DNA of 64,000 nt from Porticoccaceae bacterium. Lineage in GTDB: Bacteria > Pseudomonadota > Gammaproteobacteria > Pseudomonadales > Porticoccaceae. The notes beneath the pieces are model-generated. The model ran no database searches. It saw nothing but the letters and a program-made list of their open reading frames with translations, and was not told the DNA's origin. Each line of letters begins with the position of its first letter. Position 1 is the first letter of the stretch. The position numbers and the translations under genes were made by a program. Below, piece by piece: positions 27,027 through 35,572 of the stretch. Location of the stretch: positions 62,001 to 126,000 of the forward strand of contig CACETF010000005.1 of the NCBI GenBank assembly GCA_902562425.1. The letters run 5' to 3'.

Positions 27027-28511
27027 TTATAGCTCTGCAACAAAGTCTCGCTCTAAATTTTTAGAGGAAACAGCAAAACAGAGGGCAGCAATCGTGAAAA
27101 GACAGACCGTCGCCGACATAGCCCTTTGCAAGCCTGATGCATAGGCCGCCGCACAAAGGTGCTTTTGACCTTTATCATACGCGTTTTCATCCAACAAGCA
27201 GTTGGATGGAGTCAGCTGCCCAGACAGGTCGACCATTTCCAGTGTTAATGCCATAAAAAAGTCACTCAAAAATCCCACAAAATATGGTCCGAGACCGTTT
27301 CCCACGAGAGAAACGGCAATAAGCAACACCGCTATCGCCGCAGCACGTGATCGATTGGTGACAACACCTTGGCCGATAGTGTATTGAGCACCGAGGTAGG
27401 AAAAATGACACATGGTAGCCGTTCCCCAAAAAAATAAGACTAGTTTCAGATCTTCTGAAAAGAAAGCAAGAACGTAGAGGGGTGCAGCAATAAGCAAACC
27501 TATAGCTGGTACCCATGCCACTGCAGTCTTCCGGTATGGTGTGAGCTTTTCAGTCATATACCCCCCAATGAAGGTTCCTATCGCAGCCATGAATGCAAAG
27601 GGAGCACCAAAATTTACTGCAGCCTCCCTGACATTAAGTCCATGCAGTCGCTGAAGAAGGGGCGCTTGAAAGCTGTTAATTCCATAACCGACAAATGCAA
27701 CCGTCGATGCCCCGGCCACCATCCACCAGAAAGTGGGCTTATTCCGTAATTCACTGAATGCCATTCCCCAATGGACCGGCTCATCGGCATCCAAATCGGG
27801 ATGATCGGAATACCCTCTCGGCGGTTCTTTTACAGTTAAAAGCACCAACAAAGCTACTAGGACACCGGGAAACCCCACAATAACGAACGCAATGCGCCAT
27901 CCTTCCACGAGGCTCCAGTCAACCTGTGAAAAGATCCCACCAATACCAATATCTTGGAGCCACATGCCAAAATCTGCCCCCTGCATCTGGGCTATGGGGC
28001 CACCAAATAAATTTGCAAGAACGGCTCCCAACATTACACCCGTAGAGTAGATGCTTAAGGCTGACGCTCTTTTCTTGGCAATAAAGTAGTCACCTATAAT
28101 AGAATTAGCTGGAGGTGTGCAACCAGCCTCACCCACAGCAACACCGACCCTGAACAATAAAAGAGTAAAGAAACCCACAGCGAGTCCACACAGTGCAGTC
28201 ATCACGGACCATAATACGATACATATAGTGATAATTTTTACGCGATTTGACCGGTCAGCCCAAAGCGCTATCGGTAGCCCCATAAAGGCATAAAAAATCG
28301 CAAATGGTGGTCCATAAAGTAGGCCCCACTGTGCATCAGTCAGGCCAAAAGAATTAATAATTGGTTGAGCGACGACCGCTATAAGTGTCCGATCAATAAA
28401 GTTAAGTGTATACACGAAGGTGAGAGCCATAAGGACGTAGTGCCGGTATAACGGAGTACCGAATCCATTAACGTGTCCACCCCCAACTTGTTTATCAATC
28501 TCATTAATCAT
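27027..28511 (-). CDS. MFS transporter, Spinster-like family
   Basis: This 494-residue protein has about twelve hydrophobic segments. The MFS signature between helices 2 and 3 reads GLPIALWADRSNRVKI. The N-terminal LNFIDRTLIAVVAQPI and GVAVGEAGCTPPANSIIGDYF are typical of the Spinster-like branch in marine Proteobacteria, often found beside catabolic enzymes. It probably imports the substrate handled by the aldolase and HD enzyme downstream. GGGAG lies nine bases before the ATG. Just upstream lies a long zone of decayed genes. Confidence 0.9.
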   Translation of the reverse strand: MINEIDKQVGGGHVNGFGTPLYRHYVLMALTFVYTLNFIDRTLIAVVAQPIINSFGLTDAQWGLLYGPPFAIFYAFMGLPIALWADRSNRVKIITICIVLWSVMTALCGLAVGFFTLLLFRVGVAVGEAGCTPPANSIIGDYFIAKKRASALSIYSTGVMLGAVLANLFGGPIAQMQGADFGMWLQDIGIGGIFSQVDWSLVEGWRIAFVIVGFPGVLVALLVLLTVKEPPRGYSDHPDLDADEPVHWGMAFSELRNKPTFWWMVAGASTVAFVGYGINSFQAPLLQRLHGLNVREAAVNFGAPFAFMAAIGTFIGGYMTEKLTPYRKTAVAWVPAIGLLIAAPLYVLAFFSEDLKLVLFFWGTATMCHFSYLGAQYTIGQGVVTNRSRAAAIAVLLIAVSLVGNGLGPYFVGFLSDFFMALTLEMVDLSGQLTPSNCLLDENAYDKGQKHLCAAAYASGLQRAMSATVCLFTIAALCFAVSSKNLERDFVAEL

Positions 28512-28747
28512 GCTAAATTCTCCCTAGAGAAAAAAAGCTTTCAGGATGTTGCTTTCAATCAGCGCCTGCTCCACAACATAAACTGACCTCAGCTCAAACG
28601 ATTGCATATTTCCACGCGAATTCTCTCGAAGCATTTTCAGATCACTGGCCAAAGTTAAATCTTTGATAAGTTTCCTCCTCGCTAAAACATGTATATGCTT
28701 CTTAATTACCTTGTTAAAAAAAATCTCGTAAATACAGCTCTCTCTGG

Positions 28748-29456
28748 TGAGAAAGCACCTCTTCTCCTGAAGAATGCTTTTCAAGCGAGAGGAAGATACG
28801 CAGCTGCAGCATACCATGGCTGGAAGCTCGATATTCTCAATCTAAATAAAGGTATTGCCATAAATCGTGCTCCCCACATAAAAGATTAGGTCAGCGCACG
28901 AAACTGATAATCCGGTTAAGCCTCATCAAGAAATACTTTGAAACAAGTAATGTCAGGATGAATGAACGTCCCACCCACATTGAAATTATGATCCGCCAAT
29001 TTATCCTGAGAGTGATCATAGTAATAAAAAAATTTTCTTTTGCTCTTGTAATTTGACTCCTCAAAAACCTACCGAAACCTACTCATAAAATGTCACTAGT
29101 TCTTCGCCTTCCTACAATTTTCACCAGAGCATTAGGCCGTCTTTTGAACGCGAGCCTCCGATTGCTATCGGACACATATTAGGTCTTAAAAAGCAAGTTA
29201 TGATTGTTTGTCACCTATTCCATCCAATCATTGATGCGTTATTGCTGGTCTGTGTCCTTAAGATATAAAGGCACGTTAGTAAATATCTGTTGGATGTACC
29301 GCAGAATATGTATCGATTCAGTAATTACCTCACCGTCATACACCATTGCAGGCATCAGCCTCTTTAGTTAGATCCTCAAATAATTGTCACTTAAAAGAGG
29401 AACTGATTACCAAATTCAATCGCTGCGCTCTCTTGGACAGAAGATGATGATATGCA
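28748..29456 (-). pseudogene. Glutathione S-transferase relic
   Basis: No long frame is open here, but the minus strand read in changing frames gives a whole glutathione S-transferase in order. It opens with AYHHLLSKRAQRL (thioredoxin-fold start) from 29456, then MPAMVYDGEVITES and YLKDTDQQ around 29250-29350. After several stops comes LADHNFNVGGTFIHPDITCF around 28930-29000 (C-terminal helical domain), and finally LPAMV...SSRLKSILQ near 28760-28830. The span matches the usual 220-230 codons. At least four stop codons and several frameshifts show it is dead. Confidence 0.75.
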
Positions 29457-29769
29457 TGCACGCAGCGTATGGGGCGAATTTTTTCATCATCATTTTCGAT
29501 AATCGGCATGATGCCTTTCCAAGAAATCGTTTAAACAACCCAAACCTCTAATGGCCGGATGCTTGCTGAACAGCCTATACCCAAAATGGTTTTGTTGTAT
29601 CCCCCGCCGCACGCCTCACGCCCCACGCTCTAATTAAGCTCTGAAACAAACTGTCTCTCTGAGGTCTTCATCTTCTTTAAAGTTTCAATATAGATCTTTT
29701 AATGTGATTTTTTCGAGTCAATTTCCTCAAAAGGATCATTCATTTAATTCAATAGTTTCTGCGTCTCAG

Positions 29770-30199
29770 TCATTAAAGGGTTGGGGATAATGGGGAGAGA
29801 CACCTCCCTCAAAAACTTATTACACACGATTTGCAAACCCAAGACACCAATTACTCACCATATGAGTTGAGTAACCCGCATCCTCAAGGAACACTGGGAG
29901 AATTTTAATATCCAGCGGCAACCCAATTGCCTTATGAGACTGAATAGGGTCTAAAACCGGATGGAATGTAGTAAAGAGCTCTTACATTGACGAGGTAAAG
30001 GTTTATAATTGAACTAGATTTATATAGAATCATCCAAGGCTTACTTCTTTTTTACACCATACAATCTATATTTGGCTTAGCGATTCAATCCATCCCTAGT
30101 CATTGGCAAGAAAACAATACTGATATTGGGCTTTGTACCAGCAAAAGAGTGTGAAGCAAGCAGGGTCCCAAAAAATATGAGCACTACTCTAAGTACCTT
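29770..30199 (-). pseudogene. Sulfatase relic, N-terminal fragment
   Basis: The minus strand shows, in two frames, a secreted sulfatase. A signal peptide VLRVVLIFFGTLLASHSFA runs into TKPNI, the usual mature start. The active-site stretch reads FTSSM where CTPSR is expected, and then KAIGLPLDIKILPVFLEDAG and YSTHMVSNWCLGFANR appear. A GGGAGGG ribosome site remains, but the start codon position reads AAG at 30199. The formylglycine cysteine, the stop-free frame and the C-terminal two thirds are all lost. It follows the receptor relic as a former operon partner. The 313 bases between this relic and the GST relic hold nothing I can name. Confidence 0.7.
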
Positions 30200-30245
30200 A
30201 AAGCCCTCCCAACCTAAAATATCTTAGCTGCTCCGTACCTGAGGT

Positions 30246-30478
30246 TTAAAATTTTGCCGTAGCATAGAGTCCCACTTCTGTACCAAATTCAATGTAGTAA
30301 GACTAATCACCAACTTCGATAATTGGAATGTCAAGTCAAAATAATTTCGATTGCTCGGTATTTATTTTATGTCCAGATAGCTTGACATTTCAGGTTTGTC
30401 CCGGGTCTTCAACCCCAATTCTCAAATTAGTATGCGTAGCTGCTGGGATAACCTGATTTGGATCGCTGTCACTAGCCG
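30246..30478 (-). pseudogene. TonB-dependent receptor relic, C-terminal fragment
   Basis: The minus strand from 30478 to the TAA at 30246 reads DPNQVIPAATHTNLRIGVED, then NVKLSGHKINTEQ, and closes with EFGTEVGLYATAKF and stop. This is the last barrel strands and terminal Phe of a TonB-dependent receptor. Three in-frame stops interrupt it. The rest of the receptor is gone; the serine-hydrolase gene begins 75 bases upstream of the fragment. It ends 47 bases before the sulfatase relic. Confidence 0.7.
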
Positions 30479-30552
30479 AAGGGCGGTCACTTCTTCAGAT
30501 AACTCAAAGTTACAGTTCATCAGGACGGATCCAGACGTATAAAACAATCTCG

Positions 30553-31743
30553 TTACAGTACCTTATAAAACGCGCGGGCGAGCTGATTTGCTGTCTTATA
30601 GAGGTCCCTAAAACCATGCTGTTTGTTACTCAAAAAAGCGAATCCCACCCCATTTTCGAGATCTCCGAAAGCGGTCTCTCCACCTATGCCTGAGTGCCCA
30701 AATCGCCGTTTATCATACGAAATGGGTGTACTGGGTGAATCTATCATGAATCCTAGTCCAAATTTAAAGGGGAGGCCGAATAACACCGTATCAGGTCCAT
30801 TTGACAGGACCTTGGTAGCGAGCTCAATTGTTTCGGGCGCCAATAAGCTAAACTCATTTCGGCACCCACCATTGCTTATTATGCCATAGAGAGTAGCAAG
30901 GCTGGCGGCGGTTCCATGACCATTTGCCGCTGGAATCTCTGCCAGTCTCCAACTCTCAGAGTTGACAGTCGTTGATGGATCAAGAGTTATGGGAAAGGCA
31001 ACATGGAAGTCGCCAGAACAAACCGCATCCTTGATATTTTTGAGGACCTTAGGAAGAATTAGATCTGGGAGATAACGCACAAAATCAATAGTAGGAAAAA
31101 TTTTTGAAGTTCGAAACATTTCTTTGTCAGCACATCTTGCGATATCCGATCGATCAAGACCAATTTTAAAATCTAGATGAAGAGGTCTCGCAAATTCATC
31201 CCTAAAGTAGTTACCAACCGAGCGTCCATCGACTCGTCGGATTAGCTCGCCAACCAACCAACCAAATGTTAAGGCATGGTAGCTTTGTTTAGCGCCGGGC
31301 ACACCAAAGGGGCGCTGACGTTCTAGCAATCTCGTAAAGAATTCCCAGTCTTGCCAGGACCCGTCCGGTATGGCATCCCGAAAACCATGCATTGCAGCGC
31401 GATGGGAAAGCAGCTCAAAAACTTTTGTTGCACCTTTGCCCTCGCAACCATACTCAGGCCAGTAATGCGAAACGGTCTCCTGTAAATCGAGCTTCCCCTG
31501 CTCAACAAGACGAGCGGCGCAGATTGCGACCACACCTTTTGTAACCGAAAACACATTCACGATTGTATCTTCGGCCCACGCTTGTTTTCGGTGTCTATCT
31601 CGATAACCACCCCAAAGATTTACTATCATCTGTCCTTGATATTCAATCGCTAAAGTGGCACCTATCTCATGACCACTCCTAATTGACCTCCTAAATACAT
31701 CGGCAACCTTGGTGAACCTAGAATCACAATATCCCGAAATCAC
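30553..31743 (-). CDS. Serine hydrolase/esterase of the beta-lactamase fold
   Basis: This 396-residue protein belongs to the class C beta-lactamase-like serine hydrolase family (EstB-type esterases and peptidases). The SxxK motif SVTK is at residues 66-69, a Tyr motif SYHA near 153-156, and a late HSGIGGETAFGD supplies the third motif region. There is no clear signal peptide, so it is likely cytosolic and more esterase-like than a resistance enzyme. The start is GTG at 31743. It stands alone next to the decayed-gene zone. Confidence 0.88.
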   Translation of the reverse strand: MISGYCDSRFTKVADVFRRSIRSGHEIGATLAIEYQGQMIVNLWGGYRDRHRKQAWAEDTIVNVFSVTKGVVAICAARLVEQGKLDLQETVSHYWPEYGCEGKGATKVFELLSHRAAMHGFRDAIPDGSWQDWEFFTRLLERQRPFGVPGAKQSYHALTFGWLVGELIRRVDGRSVGNYFRDEFARPLHLDFKIGLDRSDIARCADKEMFRTSKIFPTIDFVRYLPDLILPKVLKNIKDAVCSGDFHVAFPITLDPSTTVNSESWRLAEIPAANGHGTAASLATLYGIISNGGCRNEFSLLAPETIELATKVLSNGPDTVLFGLPFKFGLGFMIDSPSTPISYDKRRFGHSGIGGETAFGDLENGVGFAFLSNKQHGFRDLYKTANQLARAFYKVL

Positions 31744-31803
31744 ACCTTAGACCACAAACATCGCAAACATATTCATTGCTCCACGGCACTTCATGCCGCT
31801 TGA

Positions 31804-32052
31804 TTAGCCAGAGGAGGGTGGCAGATTTTTTAGATAACTATATATGAACACAGCAAACGGGACCATGTAAGTGAGCACTGCAGCATGCCACCTAAATTCC
31901 TCCGTTCCAAACAGCGCATGCCATTGGTTAATCAACATAAGAATACTGCCAACTACAATCGCTGTTTTTAGACCCCTGAAGATAACATCCCTAGGGATCC
32001 CATAAATTGATAACATCAGTAAACCGTACCCAATAGCCAATAAGATGATCAT
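31804..32052 (-). CDS. nrtS: NrtS-like small membrane protein
   Basis: The 82-residue protein has two to three hydrophobic helices. LKTAIVVGSILMLINQWHALFG and LTYMVPFAVFIYSY match the pattern of NrtS, a small nitrate/nitrite transport protein first described in cyanobacteria. If so, it aids passive or low-affinity nitrate movement. Weak ribosome site at the ATG. It diverges from psiE across 134 bases. Assignment rests on pattern memory for a short protein. Confidence 0.6.
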   Translation of the reverse strand: MIILLAIGYGLLMLSIYGIPRDVIFRGLKTAIVVGSILMLINQWHALFGTEEFRWHAAVLTYMVPFAVFIYSYLKNLPPSSG

Positions 32053-32186
32053 AACTAATTCAGGGAATCATAACTATTCAAAGCTAACGATTGAAGAAAA
32101 ATCAATCTCTATCGATTGCATAGTAACAACCATTTGGTCGACAATAAGCAGCGAATTTATAAATTGGGATCTGTGGCGGTCTAAAA

Positions 32187-32609
32187 ATGAGCAAAAATTT
32201 TCTGAAAATTATTAATGGGCTAAGTTGGACCACCGAACTCAGCGAGAAACTTCTCTTGGGGATAATCGGTGTCGCGACGTGTATTGCGTCAATCCAACAT
32301 ATTTATGGAATGATACTCATTAAGCAAGTACTTTTAGCGGACCTTTTTATGTTATTTATCTTTGTCGAAATAATTGGGATGGTCGGGGCATTCTATAGCA
32401 CCAGCCGTATTCCAGTAACCTTACCCATTATCATCGCAATTACTGCACTATGTCGACTGATAGTGATGCAAAGCAAGGAAATGGATGCTTTCCTTGTGTT
32501 GGCAGAGGCCGGCGCTATTCTGGTATTATCAGTAGCAGCATATGTCATGAGTATGAAAGATAAAATTAGTCTAGAAAAGAAAAAAAGTTTGCGGGAAGAC
32601 AAAAAATAA
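32187..32609 (+). CDS. psiE: PsiE-family phosphate-starvation-inducible membrane protein
   Basis: The 140-residue protein has four hydrophobic helices with a polar, Lys-rich C-terminus. The block FVEIIGMVGAFYSTSRIPVTLPI followed by ITALCRLIV corresponds to the core of PsiE (E-x-x-x-M-V...R-P-L...T-A-L-x-R). The role of PsiE is unknown beyond induction by phosphate limitation in E. coli. No pho box was found by eye upstream. It diverges from the NrtS-like gene. Confidence 0.75.
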   Translation: MSKNFLKIINGLSWTTELSEKLLLGIIGVATCIASIQHIYGMILIKQVLLADLFMLFIFVEIIGMVGAFYSTSRIPVTLPIIIAITALCRLIVMQSKEMDAFLVLAEAGAILVLSVAAYVMSMKDKISLEKKKSLREDKK

Positions 32610-32747
32610 GGTGCAGCACTTTCTTTTTTACAGACCATGAAAAAGTCCGAATACCACTGATTTTTTTATAATAAATTGAATACAATCCTTGGATTAGCCA
32701 ATCCATTAAATAGATCAGAAAACCCCACACTTCCGGAAGTAATTATC

Positions 32748-33746
32748 ATGCAAAACCTCCAAGCGGCGTCCATTTTATCAGCCCTCATGCTCAGTGCAGC
32801 TTGCGGTGGCGGCGGCACCGATGTATCCGATACCGTAAATTCAGGGACAAATGAGAGGCCTACAGAAAACATTAGCACCAATAATTCTTTTCAGACCTCA
32901 GCAGATACCTCCACAAGCGCGGTTACTCAGGACGTAGAATGCTTATACACACATGACGTATATAATGACTCTGCCTCTGTTGACATGCAAAGCTGGGCGC
33001 GATGGACATGTGATGGAACGGAGAGAACACTTACTGCAAACGGGATTCCAGATCACCCTGTGGGTACTTTCCCAAACTCCGGAAACCCAAACTCAATCTC
33101 TACACAATCTGTATCAGCTACCTATACTTTGTCTCCAGAAAAAACCTCTACCTCCACGACATTAGGTGGCCCCCGGGGAGTAACCGGTTATATATTAAAC
33201 GGAGTCAAGATCGATGCAGGTACCGCCGGCACTTGCAGTGATAATGGCACTAGCTGTGCTATGGCGCCACCGATGCAGGGAAACTGGAGTATTGAAGCAT
33301 TGGGGCAGACTTCATTTAACTTCGGGGACGACGCTAACCATGCTCATGTCCAGCCCACTGGCGCATATCATTATCACGGCATACCGGAGGGATTTGTTAG
33401 CAAACTTGATAAAGGTGTGGCAATGACCCATATCGGGTGGGCTGCGGATGGTTTTCCTATCTATGCTCGCTATGGTTACAGCGATGCAATGGACACAAAC
33501 TCTGAGGTTATCACGATCCAGAGTAGTTATCAGTTGAAAACCACACCTGAACCAAACCGAGCCGATGTTTCTATGTACCCAATGGGTACGTTTACGCAAG
33601 ACTATGAGTTCATCGAAGGAAGCGGCCACCTCGACGCATGCAACGGTCGCACAGGTGTCACACCAGAATTCCCTCAAGGTATATACCATTATTTTGCAAC
33701 GGATATGTTCCCGTTTCTCCAGCGCTGCGTCAACGGAGCGCTCTAA
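32748..33746 (+). CDS. YHYH-domain lipoprotein
   Basis: The 332-residue protein begins with a lipoprotein signal ending LSAAC (Cys 19) followed by GGGG. After a Ser/Thr-rich linker comes a YHYH domain: PTGAYHYHGIP with several His residues nearby (ANHAHVQ, HIGWAADGFPIYARYGY) and a late GIYHYFATD. Such domains are thought to bind metal, possibly copper, but the role is not established. The start at 32748 has GGAAG seven bases before; an earlier in-frame ATG at 32676 would spoil the signal. The next gene, 11 bases on, encodes an EF-hand protein and is likely co-transcribed. Confidence 0.82.
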   Translation: MQNLQAASILSALMLSAACGGGGTDVSDTVNSGTNERPTENISTNNSFQTSADTSTSAVTQDVECLYTHDVYNDSASVDMQSWARWTCDGTERTLTANGIPDHPVGTFPNSGNPNSISTQSVSATYTLSPEKTSTSTTLGGPRGVTGYILNGVKIDAGTAGTCSDNGTSCAMAPPMQGNWSIEALGQTSFNFGDDANHAHVQPTGAYHYHGIPEGFVSKLDKGVAMTHIGWAADGFPIYARYGYSDAMDTNSEVITIQSSYQLKTTPEPNRADVSMYPMGTFTQDYEFIEGSGHLDACNGRTGVTPEFPQGIYHYFATDMFPFLQRCVNGAL

Positions 33747-33757
33747 CCAGAGTGAAG

Positions 33758-34285
33758 ATGCAACCGCTTCGCTATTGGCTCATCTTGACATCCAGCTTTT
33801 TGAGTTTTATACCGATTGCCAGCGCTCATCTCATGGATGAACGTCATGGCACTTTAAATATTACAGATGGTGGAGGTTTCCTCGTCCTAGCTGCGCCTGA
33901 GTCGATATTCTTGGACTATGATTCAAATAATGATGGAAACCTTTCGAGGGAAGAATTTTTCTCGAGCTACGATAAAATAAAAGATCATGTAAGTAGCGAC
34001 ATTCAGCTTTTGGATGGCGATAATAACGTCCTCTCCCTTCAAGGACTCATGTTGTCACTCGCCGCATCAAATGGTGAGAAAAGTAACTCCACAAAAAATC
34101 TCATAATCATGGGACGTTTTGCACTTGACCAAACACCTGAGGAATTATACCTTCAAATTACTCTAGGAATTAATGCTGAGAAAGAGAATAGCTTTAAGTT
34201 AATCGTAACAGGTAAAAGTTATCCTCAAATAATTTTCTTTTCATCGGAGAAAATACGTAACCGTTTGATCGATAGTATTTTCTGA
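33758..34285 (+). CDS. Secreted EF-hand protein
   Basis: This 175-residue protein has a signal peptide (about 1-23, ending ASA) and one clear EF-hand: the Ca loop runs D55-N57-D59-G60...E66 in DSNNDGNLSREE. A second, weaker DGDNN stretch follows. The rest has no recognised fold. I chose the ATG at 33758, just after the YHYH gene stop; the frame is open upstream but that part overlaps the YHYH gene and lacks a signal. Probably acts with the YHYH lipoprotein outside the cytoplasm. Confidence 0.72.
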   Translation: MQPLRYWLILTSSFLSFIPIASAHLMDERHGTLNITDGGGFLVLAAPESIFLDYDSNNDGNLSREEFFSSYDKIKDHVSSDIQLLDGDNNVLSLQGLMLSLAASNGEKSNSTKNLIIMGRFALDQTPEELYLQITLGINAEKENSFKLIVTGKSYPQIIFFSSEKIRNRLIDSIF

Positions 34286-34385
34286 GCGCAAGTTCCGAGA
34301 TCAATTTCAAAAGGTTCCATTTGCTCAGATTAAAGAACTACAACTTGAGAAGAAGATACACGCACAAAAATAGTGGAGAGATATT

Positions 34386-35570
34386 ATGAAAGAAGTGGTT
34401 ATCATAGACAGCGTACGGACGGGTCTCGCAAAATCATACAGGGGTAGTTTCAATCTTACGCGTACGGATGACATGACCGCACATGTCATAAATGCTTTAC
34501 TATCGCGAAATCCAGAAGTTATTCCTGAAGAAGTAGAGGATGTTATTCTTGGCGTTGCCGAGCCCATTGGTGAACAAGGAAACAATGTTGCCCGGTTAGG
34601 GGTGCTACTCTCACAACTTCCGGCTAATACTGCGGCTACTACAATTAACCGTGCCTGCTCCTCCGGTGTGCAATCTATCGCTTTCGCAGCGAACCAAATA
34701 GCCTCAGGTCAAACTCAGATCGCAATGGCTGGCGGTGCCGAATCGATTTCAATGTTCAAACGTCAAGAAGAGGGTCATTATCAAAAAAACCCGGTCTTAA
34801 TGAGCAAGCGACCTGACATTTTTATGAGTATGGGTGCAACAGCTGAAGTAGTAGCAAATCGGTACAAAATTTCAAGAGAGGCGCAAGACGAATATAGCCT
34901 TCAAAGCCAAATTCGTTATTCGAGGGCGGTAGATCGAGAGTTGATGCGGGATGAAATAATACCTATGAGCACCTCAATGAAGAAAATTGACCGGCAGACA
35001 GGCGAGACAACAATGTCGGCTATCACAGTTAACTCCGACGAGTGCAATCGACCCGATACTACACTTGAAGGACTGGCCGCATTGAGCCCGGTGTTCTCTG
35101 AGGGTGGTTCTGTGACTGCTGGCAACTCTTCTCAACTGAGCGATGGGGCATCAATGACACTCCTGATGAGTGCCAGTCGAGCAGAACAGTTAGGGCTGAA
35201 CCCAATGGGTATTTTTAGGGGTTTTACGGTTGCAGGTTGTGAGCCTGACGAAATGGGAATCGGGCCTGTCTTTTCTGTACCAAGACTTCTAAAAAATGCA
35301 GGTGTAGGTATGAGTGAAATTGATCTGTGGGAGCTAAATGAGGCATTCGCCTCTCAGTGTGTTTTCTGTAGGGATAAGTTGGGCATTGATAATGAAATAT
35401 TCAATGTCAACGGGGGAAGTATATCGATTGGGCACCCATTTGGCATGTCCGGATCCCGCATGACTGGCCATATCCTGCGTGAACTCAAAAGACGGAAAAA
35501 AAAATATGGTGTTGTGACCATGTGCATTGGAGGCGGCCAAGGAGCCTCTGCTCTTTTTGAGGCAGCATAA
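34386..35570 (+). CDS. Thiolase (acetyl-CoA acyltransferase)
   Basis: The 394-residue cytosolic enzyme performs Claisen condensation or thiolytic cleavage of 3-ketoacyl-CoA. The nucleophile Cys lies at about 91 in NRACSSG. The C-terminal GHPFGMSGSR supplies the His, and TMCIGGGQG supplies the second Cys near 380. Length is normal. GGAGAG precedes the ATG. It stands without other beta-oxidation genes, so whether it is degradative or biosynthetic is open. Its stop is two bases from the stop of the opposing amidohydrolase gene. Confidence 0.94.
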   Translation: MKEVVIIDSVRTGLAKSYRGSFNLTRTDDMTAHVINALLSRNPEVIPEEVEDVILGVAEPIGEQGNNVARLGVLLSQLPANTAATTINRACSSGVQSIAFAANQIASGQTQIAMAGGAESISMFKRQEEGHYQKNPVLMSKRPDIFMSMGATAEVVANRYKISREAQDEYSLQSQIRYSRAVDRELMRDEIIPMSTSMKKIDRQTGETTMSAITVNSDECNRPDTTLEGLAALSPVFSEGGSVTAGNSSQLSDGASMTLLMSASRAEQLGLNPMGIFRGFTVAGCEPDEMGIGPVFSVPRLLKNAGVGMSEIDLWELNEAFASQCVFCRDKLGIDNEIFNVNGGSISIGHPFGMSGSRMTGHILRELKRRKKKYGVVTMCIGGGQGASALFEAA

Positions 35571-35572
35571 AC

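Noticed and set aside
28524-28889. Overlapping 97- and 66-codon frames on both strands
   Set aside because: The minus frame begins as the tail of the GST relic and the plus frame is its mirror; neither has independent support.
33638-33757. Upstream extension of the EF-hand protein
   Set aside because: It overlaps the YHYH gene, lacks a ribosome site and would bury the signal peptide.
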